Source: Gephyromycinifex aptenodytis
GTDB taxonomy: Bacteria; Actinomycetota; Actinomycetes; Actinomycetales; Dermatophilaceae
Direction: 5' to 3'
Assembly (NCBI RefSeq): GCF_012277275.1
Contig: NZ_CP051155.1
Location: forward strand, 1,736,001 to 1,800,000
Length of the DNA stretch: 64,000 nt
Position numbers and translations under genes: made by a program. Below the pieces are notes generated by a model. It was given only the letters and a program-made list of their open reading frames with translations. It did not search any database and was not told where the DNA came from. Shown here piece after piece: positions 27,358-35,909 of the stretch. Within the stretch, counting starts at the first letter, position 1, and the number at the start of each line of letters is the position of its first letter.

Positions 27358-27735
27358 GTGAACACAGCACGGCCAGAGGCAAGGACACAGTCGCTGTCGG
27401 CTTCAAGCGCGCAGCCAGACGACGCAGCCGAGCGGGCGGGCGCAGCCCTGATGGTGCTGTGGCGGCTCGTTCTGGTCGCTATCGCGGGGTCATTCGTCGT
27501 CCTCAACTGGAACAACCCGCACTCGGGCAGCCACCTGGCGCTGCTCCTGCTCTTCGTGGCCGGTGTCGGCGCGGCGCTGTTGCTCGGAACCACACCGCCG
27601 CGCGCGGTCACCCTTATCCCGGTCATCGCTATTGCCCTGTGCGCCGGGGTCATGATCGGCGAGCAGACGTGGAGCGGGCTGTGGCTGGTGTGCCCGATCG
27701 CCCTCGCGAGCCTGCCGATTGCCTACAGACGCTGA
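27358..27735 (+). CDS. Hypothetical small membrane protein (LapA-like start)
   Basis: About 125 residues. A hydrophilic N-terminus of about 30 residues is followed by four hydrophobic stretches, the first two spaced like LapA-domain proteins (SFVVLNWNNPHSGSHLALLLLFVAGVGAALLLG). I prefer the GTG at 27358 because AAGGGG lies 9 nt before it; ATGs at 27319 and 27349 are in frame but poorly placed. Function is unknown. It is followed after 80 nt by the 53-residue acidic protein gene on the same strand. Confidence 0.55.
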   Translation: MNTARPEARTQSLSASSAQPDDAAERAGAALMVLWRLVLVAIAGSFVVLNWNNPHSGSHLALLLLFVAGVGAALLLGTTPPRAVTLIPVIAIALCAGVMIGEQTWSGLWLVCPIALASLPIAYRR

Positions 27736-27815
27736 GGCAACTGCTCGCCGAGCGGGCCCCCACCAGGCGTGCCACAGTGTGAAGACCTTTTGGTGCACAG
27801 CGAGAGGACAACGCC

Positions 27816-27977
27816 ATGACAGGCAAAGAAGGACAGGTCTCTGAGACCTCGAAGATGACACCCGAAGGGGGCGCCGACGGCACCCCCGGCACGGAAGAGG
27901 GCACCCCCTCGGCAGCTGACGTGCAGCACGCTCCGCACGAAGGCCCCAAGGATTACACCGAGCACGACAAGAAGTAA
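27816..27977 (+). CDS. Small acidic hydrophilic protein, 53 residues
   Basis: A complete short frame from ATG with GAGAGGA upstream, ending at TAA just before a strong terminator. The product has no Cys, Trp or hydrophobic core. It is rich in Gly, Glu, Asp, Thr and Lys (starts MTGKEGQVSE, ends DYTEHDKK), so it is probably disordered. The flanking start site and terminator argue that it is a real gene. No family recognised. Confidence 0.6.
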   Translation: MTGKEGQVSETSKMTPEGGADGTPGTEEGTPSAADVQHAPHEGPKDYTEHDKK

Positions 27978-28001
27978 GCATCGGCTGCAGGTCGAGGCAG
28001 A

Positions 28002-28031
28002 GGCCGGGTAGGCAACCCCTACCCGGCCTTT
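28002..28031 (+). terminator. Hairpin terminator after the 53-residue protein gene
   Basis: GGCCGGGTAGG and CCTACCCGGCC form a perfect 11-bp stem with a 5-nt loop, followed by TTT. Confidence 0.8.
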
Positions 28032-28086
28032 CCCGTAGCTTGAGCTTGTGCCACCTGCTTGACACAAAGCTCGAGGGGGCGCATCT

Positions 28087-28108
28087 TTGTATCACTTCAC
28101 TGATACAA
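28087..28108 (+). promoter_or_regulatory. GntR-type operator overlapping promoter and ribosome binding site
   Basis: A perfect palindrome with arms TTGTATCA and TGATACAA, 6 nt apart, sits directly before AAGGAG and the ATG at 28118. A consensus TTGACA (-35) lies at 28059-28064, with CATCTT 17 nt on. The second gene of the operon encodes a GntR-family repressor of the YtrA type, so this is its likely autoregulatory operator. Confidence 0.6.
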
Positions 28109-28117
28109 GGAGCGGTC

Positions 28118-29110
28118 ATGGTCGGCGCAACCTTCACAGTCCTCCCTGTCCTGCTGGGGCTCACCGTGCTCGGGCTCATGCTCGTGCTCGTCCCGCGCCG
28201 ACGCAGGCTGGTCGCCATCAACGAACACGCCCATCCCGGCCTGGCCGCGCTGCGCGCCAAAACCACCTGGGCGCGAGTCCTCGGACTGATCCTTGGCGTC
28301 GGGGCCGCCGCAGGGGTGGCCGCGCTCGATACTGCGTGGACGCGCCTGGGCCGCGGCCTCCTCGTGGCGCCGCTGGTATTCGCCGGCACCCTCATCGTCG
28401 TGCTCAGCGCCGGAGACCTGGCCGCGCACCGGGACGCGCGCACCGCCTCGGACGGCCCCCGCGCCGGCGCCGTCACTGAACACCGCCGCGCCAGCCAGTT
28501 CCTCCCCCCCGCCATCAGCGCGGCCGTAGCCGCCGCCGGGGCGATCTTCATCGTCTTGCTCACCCTCGCCTGGGCGTGGGGCTCACCCGATGACGCCGGC
28601 CGTCCCGGCCGATCATTCACAACCGGTTCGCCAGACGGCCGGTTCACCTCGATCTCAGGCCCCTGGCCGGGTCAGTTCTACGCAGTCCCCGCATTCGTGG
28701 GGGTAGGGATACTCACCGTTCTCACTGCCGCAGCGCTGCTGGTCATCATCCGGCGCCCCCGTGACGGCAGCGACGCAGAAATCGCCCGGGTCGATGGGAT
28801 CGTGCGGCGCCGCGAAGCAGAATCACTGGTCGCGGCGGCCGGACTCGGCCTCAGCATCAGCGCCACTGGCGTCGGTCTGGAGATGGCACGCATCCTGCTC
28901 AGCGAACGCCCCGGCGCCCGCCTGAACGGCTACACCCTCAGCCGTTGGTACGACATCGCCGGTTGGAGCGCGCTCGTCCTGGCTCTGCTCTACGTCGGCA
29001 TCGGGCTGTGGTGCGCAGTGGTCCTGCTCGCGCCCGGGGCCAGCGCCCCCCGCGGCCCCCGAACCGCGTCCGTCACCAGCGCCCAGCGCATCGAAGGCGA
29101 ACCGACGTGA
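28118..29110 (+). CDS. Multi-pass membrane protein, partner of a GntR regulator
   Basis: 330 residues with seven or so hydrophobic helices, the first at LPVLLGLTVLGLMLVLVP and the last at YDIAGWSALVLALLYVGIGLWCAVVLL. The arrangement resembles the DUF1648/SdpI-type membrane proteins often co-transcribed with YtrA-like GntR regulators, but I see no diagnostic motif. The ATG at 28118 has AAGGAG in front of it and a palindromic operator overlapping the leader. Its stop overlaps the GTG of the regulator (GTGA), so translation is coupled. Confidence 0.7.
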   Translation: MVGATFTVLPVLLGLTVLGLMLVLVPRRRRLVAINEHAHPGLAALRAKTTWARVLGLILGVGAAAGVAALDTAWTRLGRGLLVAPLVFAGTLIVVLSAGDLAAHRDARTASDGPRAGAVTEHRRASQFLPPAISAAVAAAGAIFIVLLTLAWAWGSPDDAGRPGRSFTTGSPDGRFTSISGPWPGQFYAVPAFVGVGILTVLTAAALLVIIRRPRDGSDAEIARVDGIVRRREAESLVAAAGLGLSISATGVGLEMARILLSERPGARLNGYTLSRWYDIAGWSALVLALLYVGIGLWCAVVLLAPGASAPRGPRTASVTSAQRIEGEPT

Positions 29111-29517
29111 GCGCGGCCGTCGTCATCGACCCCGCAGACCCCACCCCGCCGTACGAGCAGTTACGCCGCCAACTCGCCGGCTACATCACTACCGGCGAAC
29201 TCCCGGCAGGAACCCGGTTGTCGCCGGTGCGGCAGCTCGCCGCCGACCTCGACCTTGCCAACGGCACCGTCGCCCGCGCCTACCGCGAACTGGAGGCCGC
29301 CGGGTTGGTGCACACGCGGCGTGGGGCGGGCACGACCGTACTCGAGCAGAGCCCCGAAGCCACCGGAGAGGCACGCCGCGCACGCCTGGCAGCGTTGGCT
29401 GCGGCGTTCGTCGCCGACAGCCGCCGCCTCCAGATCACCGATGCCGATGCCCTGGCCGCCGTCGAGGCAGCCCAGCACGGCGGGATCGCTCTCGCGCGGG
29501 AGCGCAGTCCCGCCTGA
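29107..29517 (+). CDS. GntR-family (YtrA-type) transcriptional regulator
   Basis: 136 residues. The winged HTH at the N-terminus (PPYEQLRRQLAGYITTGELPAGTRLSPVRQLAADL, then NGTVARAYRELEAAGLVHTRRGAGT) is the standard GntR DNA-binding domain. The C-terminal part is a short helical segment as in the YtrA subfamily, without a large ligand domain. The GTG start overlaps the stop of the membrane protein gene. It probably represses its own operon through the palindrome at 28087-28108. Confidence 0.85.
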   Translation: MSAAVVIDPADPTPPYEQLRRQLAGYITTGELPAGTRLSPVRQLAADLDLANGTVARAYRELEAAGLVHTRRGAGTTVLEQSPEATGEARRARLAALAAAFVADSRRLQITDADALAAVEAAQHGGIALARERSPA

Positions 29518-29910
29518 TCCTCGGACGACTTCGCACCTTTGACGCCTGAACACCGGCTCCGCAAACACCAGGGGGCCAGCCTTGGCGCGGTCGGGCAAAA
29601 CGATCGGGCAGACCTCGTGGCGCTGTACTGGCGCCAGCCACCCCAGTCGAGGTCGCGCCCCGGTGGCTGTGGCCGACCGTCATCGTGGCACTGCTGGTCG
29701 TCTCACGACCCTGGCCGGGGGGCTAGGCGCTCAGCCGCCACGCACAGGCAGCCCCACGCAGGCGATCCCTTGCCCGCCGCAGCTAGACCGAAGCGCTCGC
29801 GGGGGCGCCCGCAGCAGCAACACGGCAGCAACACGGGTGAGACGCGCGGGTGCCTGAAACAGCGTTGCTGTGTTTTCTCCCCCACGGGTCGGCTGGGAGA
29901 AGATGGACCC
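29518..29910. other. Intergenic stretch, no gene supported
   Basis: 393 nt between the GntR gene and def. An open stretch around 29630-29713 would encode one hydrophobic segment (RWLWPTVIVALLVV) but has no start codon, so at most it is a relic. Several in-frame codons extend def upstream without a sensible start. No hairpin stands out. Confidence 0.4.
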
Positions 29911-30606
29911 ATGTCTGCATTCGGTGGCCTCGGTTCGTTCGCGCGTCGCATCACAGATGGTCCTCGCACCACGGTCGACCGCCGGCCGCGCCTCAACGGC
30001 GTACCCGTCGATGACCTTCCGCAGGTGTTACCGGAGGTCAAGCGCGGCAAACGGCGCCGCATCACCGTCATCGGCGAAGACGTTCTCCACCACCCCACCC
30101 GCGAGGTCACCGAGTTCGGCACCAAAGAGCTGCGCGAACTCATCAACGACATGTTCGCCACCAACGCCGTCGCGCACGGGGCGGGCCTGGCCGCCACCCA
30201 GGTCGGGATCGACCTGGCCGTCTTCGTATACGACTGCATCGACAAGTACGACGTGCGACATGTCGGACACATCTGCAACCCCGTCATCGAGCAGCTGCCC
30301 GAGGACGTGGCCGGTCGACAGACCGGCTGGGAGGGTTGTCTGTCGGTGCCGGGCGGCGGGTATGACCTCACCCGCGCCGACTACGCCGTCGTGCGAGGAG
30401 TGGACCAGCGCGGCAACCCCCTGCGCCTGGAGGGAACCGGCCTGCTCGCCCGCTGTTTCCTGCACGAGACCGACCACCTGAACGGCATCCTCTACGTCGA
30501 CCACCTCAGCGCGAAGGGACGCAAGGTCGCTCTGGCCGAGATGGAGGAGAACAAGCAGCAGATCTGGGACGAATGGGACACCAGGGCCGCCGAACTCGGC
30601 AAGTAG
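29911..30606 (+). CDS. def: Peptide deformylase
   Basis: 231 residues that remove the formyl group from nascent N-termini using Fe2+ or Zn2+. All three family motifs are present: GAGLAATQVG (motif 1), EGCLSVPG with the metal-binding Cys (motif 2) and CFLHETDHLNG with the HExxH metal site (motif 3). An N-terminal extension of about 45 basic residues precedes the domain. GGAGAAGA precedes the ATG. A fragment closely matching its motif-3 region occurs at 35910-35999. Confidence 0.93.
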   Translation: MSAFGGLGSFARRITDGPRTTVDRRPRLNGVPVDDLPQVLPEVKRGKRRRITVIGEDVLHHPTREVTEFGTKELRELINDMFATNAVAHGAGLAATQVGIDLAVFVYDCIDKYDVRHVGHICNPVIEQLPEDVAGRQTGWEGCLSVPGGGYDLTRADYAVVRGVDQRGNPLRLEGTGLLARCFLHETDHLNGILYVDHLSAKGRKVALAEMEENKQQIWDEWDTRAAELGK

Positions 30607-30858
30607 GCAGTCGGCGCTCGCGCCGTGCATGCCACGCCCTCGGATGCCCAGAGCGGGTCTTCAGACAAACGAGCAGCGCAGATTCAGGCAGCACACGCGC
30701 TGACCCAGCACTTCACCGCCGAGCGTCACCGCACCCGAGCCTGGGTCGTGGCGGCACCCGCGGGCCGCCCCTACGAGGCCGCCGCCCGTCCCGACCGAGA
30801 AGCGCGGACAAGAACCACGCGAGGTGATCGCCTCGACTGGCACTGCGCGAGCCAGGAC

Positions 30859-31143
30859 TCAGGAGGCGAACACTCCCAGCACCGGGTTCCATTCGGTGAC
30901 GTCCCAGCGCTGCACCAGCCCCTCCTTCTGGAAGGGGTCGTCGGCTAGGGCTGATTCGACCGCTGCGGGCGCGTCAGCTTCGAAGATGAGCACCGCAGCC
31001 GGGGAGTCCACCCCGACCAGTGGACCCGAGGCGCGCAGCAGCCCCGAGGAGACCAGCCCGCCCAGGAACTCACGGTGGGCCGGGCGGACCTGCTCCAAGC
31101 GCGGGTCGCTGCTGTAGTGGTAGTTGACGACGTAAAAGGCCAT
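30859..31143 (-). CDS. YciI-family protein
   Basis: 94 residues of the ferredoxin-like YCII fold: MAFYVVNYHYSSDPRLEQVRPAHREFL with the conserved His (PAHREFLGGL), SGPLVG, and a central AAVLIFEADAPAAVESALADDPF stretch. Members are small dimeric proteins of uncertain enzymatic role. ATG at 31143. It is convergent with def across about 250 nt of sequence in which I see no gene. Confidence 0.82.
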   Translation of the reverse strand: MAFYVVNYHYSSDPRLEQVRPAHREFLGGLVSSGLLRASGPLVGVDSPAAVLIFEADAPAAVESALADDPFQKEGLVQRWDVTEWNPVLGVFAS

Positions 31144-31233
31144 GAGGTCACGCTACGACGCGCACCACGCCTGGACCTGCCAGTTCGACCCATTTCGCGA
31201 ACAAGCCTGCGATGTCGTCCTCGTGCGCGCGGG

Positions 31234-32139
31234 TCAGGCGGAGAGTTCGTCGAGCTTGGCGACGACCTGAGGGCCGGTCCAGTCTGAGGCCGCGAGCGAA
31301 CGGCGAAGAGTCAGCAGGGGTTTCGCGGGATCCAGCGGTTTGTCGTTGAGCTGGAACGCCGTGGAATAGCCAGCCTTGGCCAGGTGTGGCAGGGCTGCTT
31401 CGTTCCAGGCGCCGTAGGGGAAGGCGAACGATGCCACCTCTTGGCCGGAGATGTCGCGCAACGTCTCCCGCGACTTTTCGAACTGCGGCGCCCAGTCCTT
31501 CGGGCCGTACTCGCGCACGTCGTGGTGATCCCAGGTGTGGCTGCCGATGACGTGCCCGGCGTCGGCGACGGCACGTATCTGTTTCTTCGTCGTCCAACCG
31601 GGGTTGCCGATGACGACGGTCATGATGTACCAGACCCCCGTCATGTCGCGCTTGCTCAGCTCGGCGAAGGCGGTCTGCGGCTGGTTGTCCTTGCCGTCGT
31701 CGAAGCTCAACATGACCGGTTTGTCTGGCAGCGCCGCCCCTGTCGTCAAGGCCGCGAGGTAGGCGTCCGGGGTGACGGTCGTGTAACCGGCGCCCGCGAT
31801 GGCATCAAGTTGCGCCCGGAACTTCTCCGGTGGCATCACGAGCAACTGGCGGGTGTAGCCGCTGTCGGAGGCTTGGTAGGGGCGGACCTGGTGGTAGCAG
31901 AGCACCGGAACGGTTGCGCGGGCTGCGATCTGGGCTGGGCTCGCCGGGGGTGCTGACGTGGCGCTGGTTGTGGGCGAACCAGACGCAGCGGGGGAACCGG
32001 TGGGGGCGCCAGAAGAGGAGCCAGTACCTGCGGCGCCGGTCCTCGGCGCTGCTGTGCCGCTACCGCAGCCCGCCACGGCGGCTGCTGCACCGGTGAGTGC
32101 CGCCCCGAGAATGAGGCGACGACTGATGTGTTGATCCAC
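31234..32139 (-). CDS. Polysaccharide deacetylase (NodB) lipoprotein
   Basis: 301 residues. The signal peptide has an RR pair (ISRRLILGAAL, possible Tat) and the lipobox AVAGC (Cys about 25). An Ala/Ser/Thr/Pro-rich linker follows to about 70, then a NodB domain: VLCYHQVRP, metal-binding SFDDG, SHTWDHHD (HxxxH) and FAFPYGAWNE. It probably removes acetyl groups from a cell-wall or surface polysaccharide outside the membrane. GTG start with GGAG 8 nt upstream. It lies 158 nt downstream of thpR on the same strand. Confidence 0.88.
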   Translation of the reverse strand: MDQHISRRLILGAALTGAAAAVAGCGSGTAAPRTGAAGTGSSSGAPTGSPAASGSPTTSATSAPPASPAQIAARATVPVLCYHQVRPYQASDSGYTRQLLVMPPEKFRAQLDAIAGAGYTTVTPDAYLAALTTGAALPDKPVMLSFDDGKDNQPQTAFAELSKRDMTGVWYIMTVVIGNPGWTTKKQIRAVADAGHVIGSHTWDHHDVREYGPKDWAPQFEKSRETLRDISGQEVASFAFPYGAWNEAALPHLAKAGYSTAFQLNDKPLDPAKPLLTLRRSLAASDWTGPQVVAKLDELSA

Positions 32140-32297
32140 CTGAGCTGCTCCGATCCGCTCCCGCTCGGGCCCGATCGGGCCGCGCTCTATCAGGGTAGGT
32201 AGCGACCGGGAGGCACCACTGACGGCGCCCTCCGGGAAGGGTCAAAACTGGGTCAAGTTCCAGTCAATTTGCGGTGGTGGCTGCGATTCTCGCGCTT

Positions 32298-32864
32298 TCA
32301 CCCCAGGGGGAACTCGGCCAGTGTCTCGTACCGCGGGCGCCGGTGCGGGCCTTCGCCGAGGTGGGAGGCGATCAGGCGCACCGACTCAGCGCGCCAGGTT
32401 GGTCCGGAGTAGAGCGCGAGGACTTCCAATAGCGAAACGACATTGCGAGGCTGGACGAACCGGGCCAACGTCACGTGGGGAAGGAAGCGCCCGCCCTGGA
32501 CGCCGGTACCCGCAACTGCTGCCGCGTTACGGCAACCCGAGGCCAGATGGTCCAGCTCTGACAAGGTGCGCGCGGTGCCAGTGACACCGGTCCACAACAC
32601 CGTGGCGCTCAGCGCATCCGGGAAAGCGCCGCCCTGGTGCAGATTCAGCTGCATCGGGCGCCGCCGCGAGGCCGCCACCGCCAAGCGAGCCTCAAGGTCG
32701 TCCTGGTCCTCCTGCGCAACATCAGGCAGGAAGGCCACGGTCAGATGCCAGCCGAGCGGGTCACTCCAACGCACATCTGGCAGAGCTTGACGGCGCGGCT
32801 CGCAGAAGGCATCCAGGTCTTCCATCACCTGCTGCGGTATCGGGAGAGCAATGAAGCAGCGCAT
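32298..32864 (-). CDS. thpR: RNA 2',3'-cyclic phosphodiesterase
   Basis: 188 residues of the 2H phosphoesterase superfamily, which opens 2',3'-cyclic phosphates on RNA. The two HxTx motifs are clear: WHLTVAFL (about residue 40) and PHVTLARF (about residue 131). The N-terminal MRCFIALPIP strand is typical of ThpR (formerly LigT). It is divergent from the thioesterase gene with 195 nt between. Confidence 0.85.
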   Translation of the reverse strand: MRCFIALPIPQQVMEDLDAFCEPRRQALPDVRWSDPLGWHLTVAFLPDVAQEDQDDLEARLAVAASRRRPMQLNLHQGGAFPDALSATVLWTGVTGTARTLSELDHLASGCRNAAAVAGTGVQGGRFLPHVTLARFVQPRNVVSLLEVLALYSGPTWRAESVRLIASHLGEGPHRRPRYETLAEFPLG

Positions 32865-33059
32865 TGCCCGATCCTTGCAGTCGCATCAGCCAGGTGCGCT
32901 CAAGGTAACCCTCGAATTTCTCCCGCCAAGTAATCAGCCCCGCACCGGGGTGGGCGCACCGGCATCGACCCCCTGCCGGAACATCCGACTACCTTTGGGC
33001 ACCACCAGGACACGGCACCGCAGGTGTGTGAGCGCGCACCACGGGGTACAACAGTCGCC

Positions 33060-33449
33060 ATGACGACATTCCCGGAACGGCTCGGCATCACCGAGGCATC
33101 CGCCAGCGACACCTCCCGTCCCGGCGACGACGCCGGCCGAGCGCTCACCGTCGACGAGAAGCTCATCAACGTCAACGGTGGCCTGCATGGCGGAGTCATC
33201 GCCACCATGCTCGACGCGACGATGGGCGACGCCGTCCGGGCCGGGCTGGAGCAGGACCAGTCCACGGTCACCGTGTCGATGACCATCACCTACCTCGAAG
33301 GCGCCAAGGAGGGCGACGAACTGCGCTCCAGCGCGGAGGTGCGCAAGCGAGGCGGCAAGCTCGTCCTGGTCGAGGCCGACATCACCCGCGTCCGCGACGA
33401 TGCAGCCATCGCCCACGGGGTCGGCACCTTCACCGTCATAACGGACTGA
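33060..33449 (+). CDS. PaaI-like hotdog-fold thioesterase
   Basis: 129 residues. The hotdog helix and its HGG motif (INVNGGLHGGVIATMLDATMGDAVR) are followed by the antiparallel strands (TVTVSMTITYLEGAKEGDELRSSAEVRKRGGKLVLVEADI). It probably hydrolyses an acyl-CoA; the acyl group is unknown. The ATG at 33060 is preferred since family similarity starts there; the ribosome binding site is weak. Confidence 0.8.
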   Translation: MTTFPERLGITEASASDTSRPGDDAGRALTVDEKLINVNGGLHGGVIATMLDATMGDAVRAGLEQDQSTVTVSMTITYLEGAKEGDELRSSAEVRKRGGKLVLVEADITRVRDDAAIAHGVGTFTVITD

Positions 33450-33534
33450 GGTCTGCCAGCCGCAGGAGATGGAACGTTCTCGGCCCTGATGGCGTTGTCA
33501 ATGGCGACACTTCAGCACTGCCGAGGAGGCACCC

Positions 33535-33819
33535 GTGTCCCGCATCGCCTCGCCGCAAGTCCAATCCGTGACGACCCTGGCCAGCCCGCCGCCGCGTAAG
33601 TCGCTGCTGCTCAGCGCACTGCTCACGCTGCTCGTGGGGCCGTTGGGAATGCTCTACACGACCTTCTTGGGGTTCCTGGTGATGTCCGTCCTGTTCACCG
33701 TGGTCGGTGTGCTCACCCTCGGGCACGGGTTGCCAGTGATCTGGCCGCTGTGGGGCGTGTGGGCGGGGCACCGCTACAACGAACGCCAGCGCAGCCTGTA
33801 CGCGCTTCGGGGGTGGTGA
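33535..33819 (+). CDS. Small membrane protein, first of a related pair
   Basis: 94 residues from GTG with a strong GAGGAGG. A polar N-terminus is followed by PRKSLLLSALLTLLVGPLGMLYTTFLG and a second hydrophobic stretch (VMSVLFTVVGVLTLGHGLPVIWPLWGVW), ending with a basic tail. The stop overlaps the next start as TGATG. The same layout, with RRKS before a GP(L/I)G-L-Y helix, occurs in the next gene, so the two are probably diverged duplicates. Function is unknown. Confidence 0.65.
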   Translation: MSRIASPQVQSVTTLASPPPRKSLLLSALLTLLVGPLGMLYTTFLGFLVMSVLFTVVGVLTLGHGLPVIWPLWGVWAGHRYNERQRSLYALRGW

Positions 33820-34205
33820 TGTTCTACTACCAGGCACCCATCCCGCCGGTCGCCACCAGGCCGCAGACCTCGCCGCAGGACCGAGTACGACACGCGGCGC
33901 CCACCGCACGAGTGTGTATCCCTCGACGCAAATCGGTGCTGACGGCGCTGCTGCTGGCTGGCTTTCTCGGTCCGATCGGGCTCGCCTACGCCAGTGTCCG
34001 CGGCGCCGCAGTGAGCGCGTTCTTGGTGCTCCTGCTCGGTGTGCCCGTCGCAATGTTCTACCCGCCGTGGATGTACGTAGCACTCGTGCTCGTCTCGCCG
34101 ATGTGCATTGCCTGGGCACTCACGGCATCAGTGGCGCACAACCTCCGTCGCCGCACCTGGATGGCGGCCTATGCACAGGCAGGAACCCCATGTCGTATGC
34201 AGTAA
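33819..34205 (+). CDS. Small membrane protein, second of a related pair
   Basis: 128 residues with a longer polar N-terminus (about 35 residues), then RRKSVLTALLLAGFLGPIGLAYASVRG and two further hydrophobic segments. It shares the motif pattern of its upstream neighbour and is coupled to it by a TGATG overlap. Its 3' end overlaps the start of mobA by 16 nt, so all three genes form one operon. Function is unknown. Confidence 0.6.
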   Translation: MFYYQAPIPPVATRPQTSPQDRVRHAAPTARVCIPRRKSVLTALLLAGFLGPIGLAYASVRGAAVSAFLVLLLGVPVAMFYPPWMYVALVLVSPMCIAWALTASVAHNLRRRTWMAAYAQAGTPCRMQ

Positions 34206-34756
34206 CCGCGATCGTGTTGTGCGGTGGCACCTCGGCACGAATGGGCGGTGTCGATAAGACTGCCCGCCCCCTCGGGTCGCACACCATCATCGAGAACCTC
34301 ATCGCCGGACTGCCGAAACGCTGGCCCGTGGTGTGTGTCGGCGAGTCGCGCGAGGTAGGCCGAGAGGTCATCTGGACTCGCGAGCACCCCCCACTGGGTG
34401 GCCCCGTCGCCGGGATCGCCGCCGGCCTTGAGCATGTCGACACCCCGTTGGTCGTCATCCTGGCCGGTGACCAACCGTTCGCCGCCGACGCGGCGATCAC
34501 GGTCGCCGAGCACCTGCGAGACGCCCCAATGGATGTGGACGGCGTGGCTGCGAACCAGAGCGACGGTCGCGGTCAGCCGCTGCTGGCTGCTTACCGCGTG
34601 AAGCGTCTACGGGCCGTGATGCCCGATGACCCCAGCGGCCACGGCGTGCACCGGGTGATGACGCCACTGAACCTCACCTCCATCGAGGTGGCACCAGATT
34701 CGACCCTGGACGTGGATACCCCAGCGGACTTGCACCAGGCCAACGAGCTGCGCTGA
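34190..34756 (+). CDS. mobA: Molybdenum cofactor guanylyltransferase
   Basis: 188 residues. The nucleotidyltransferase signature VLCGGTSARMGGVDKTARPLG is at the N-terminus, GPVAGIAAGLEHVDTPLVVILAGDQPF holds the second GTP/metal site, and DVDTPADL is the usual MobA ending. It attaches GMP to molybdopterin. ATG at 34190 with AGGA upstream, inside the end of the preceding membrane protein gene. No other molybdenum cofactor genes are in the window. Confidence 0.87.
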   Translation: MSYAVTAIVLCGGTSARMGGVDKTARPLGSHTIIENLIAGLPKRWPVVCVGESREVGREVIWTREHPPLGGPVAGIAAGLEHVDTPLVVILAGDQPFAADAAITVAEHLRDAPMDVDGVAANQSDGRGQPLLAAYRVKRLRAVMPDDPSGHGVHRVMTPLNLTSIEVAPDSTLDVDTPADLHQANELR

Positions 34757-34880
34757 GCCCGCCGCGGCTGGTCCCCTGGCCCGAGCGAGGTATCCGCCCG
34801 GCACTAGTGTCGAACAGAGCGCCCGGCGGCTCCCGAAAGTGGGACGCTCCGGGTAGACACATATCCCTCAGGAGGAACAC

Positions 34881-35858
34881 ATGTTGGCCGTCACGATCCC
34901 AGAACCCGGTGGTCTCGAGGCACTGGTCCTCGCCGAGGTGGACGATCCGACGCCGGCTGCCGGTGAGGTCCTCATCGACGTCGTCGCCGCCGGAGTCAAC
35001 CGCGCCGACCTGCTGCAGCGGCAGGGCTTCTACGACCCGCCGCCCGGATCCAGCCCCTACCCCGGCCTGGAGGTCAGCGGGCGGATCAGCGCCCTCGGGC
35101 AGGACGTGCAGGACTGGTCGATCGGCGACGAAGTGTGCGCTCTCCTGGTCGGTGGCGGTTACGCGCAAAAGGTCGCTGTTCCCGCGACGCAGGTCCTACC
35201 GGTGCCCACCGGCGTTTCCCTGCTTGAGGCGGCAGCGCTGCCTGAGGTCGTATGCACCGTCTGGTCCAACGTGTTCATGACGGCCAACCTCTTCCCCGGC
35301 GAGACGCTGCTCGTTCACGGCGGCGGCAGCGGGATCGGGACGATGGCCATCCAGCTCGCCCGCGAGATCGGCGCGCGCGTCGCCGTCACTGCCGGATCGC
35401 AAGCCAAACTCGACGCCTGCCGCGAACTGGGCGCTGACATCCTCATCAACTACCGCGAACAGGACTTCGTCGAGGAGTTGAAAAAGGCGACCGACGGCGC
35501 GGGCGCCGACGTGATCCTCGACGTCATCGGCGCAAAGTACCTCGAGCGCAACCTCAAGGCGGTTGCCACGAACGGGCGCATCGTCGTCATCGGCCTCCAA
35601 GGCGGTGTGAAGGCCGAGATCAACCTCAACCGGTTGCTGACCAAGCGGGCAGCGCTCATCGCGACATCGCTGCGTTCCCGCCCTGACCAAGAGAAGGCCG
35701 CCATCGTCGCCGCCGTCCGCGAACACGTCTGGCCCCTCATCGAAGCTGGCAAGGTTCGCCCGATCGTCCACACGAGCCTCCCCCTGGCGCAGGTGGGTGA
35801 CGCGCACCAGATCCTCGATGAGTCCAGCCACATCGGCAAGGTGCTCCTCACCATCTGA
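34881..35858 (+). CDS. NAD(P)H quinone oxidoreductase, PIG3/zeta-crystallin type
   Basis: 325 residues of the zinc-free medium-chain dehydrogenase family. AAGVNRADLLQRQGFYDPP and PYPGLEVSG are in the catalytic domain, and the NADPH Rossmann motif LVHGGGSGIGTMAIQLA is at about 153-169. No zinc ligands are present. It reduces quinones and similar carbonyls. Strong AGGAGGAA before the ATG. Confidence 0.88.
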   Translation: MLAVTIPEPGGLEALVLAEVDDPTPAAGEVLIDVVAAGVNRADLLQRQGFYDPPPGSSPYPGLEVSGRISALGQDVQDWSIGDEVCALLVGGGYAQKVAVPATQVLPVPTGVSLLEAAALPEVVCTVWSNVFMTANLFPGETLLVHGGGSGIGTMAIQLAREIGARVAVTAGSQAKLDACRELGADILINYREQDFVEELKKATDGAGADVILDVIGAKYLERNLKAVATNGRIVVIGLQGGVKAEINLNRLLTKRAALIATSLRSRPDQEKAAIVAAVREHVWPLIEAGKVRPIVHTSLPLAQVGDAHQILDESSHIGKVLLTI

Positions 35859-35909
35859 CGCCCCGACGCCGCCGCCCCCGCGCCCCACCGGTGCCCAGGG
35901 CGCGGCGTC

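Noticed and set aside
29630-29713. Short hydrophobic segment in the gap before def
   Set aside because: No start codon in frame, so it is not called as a gene.
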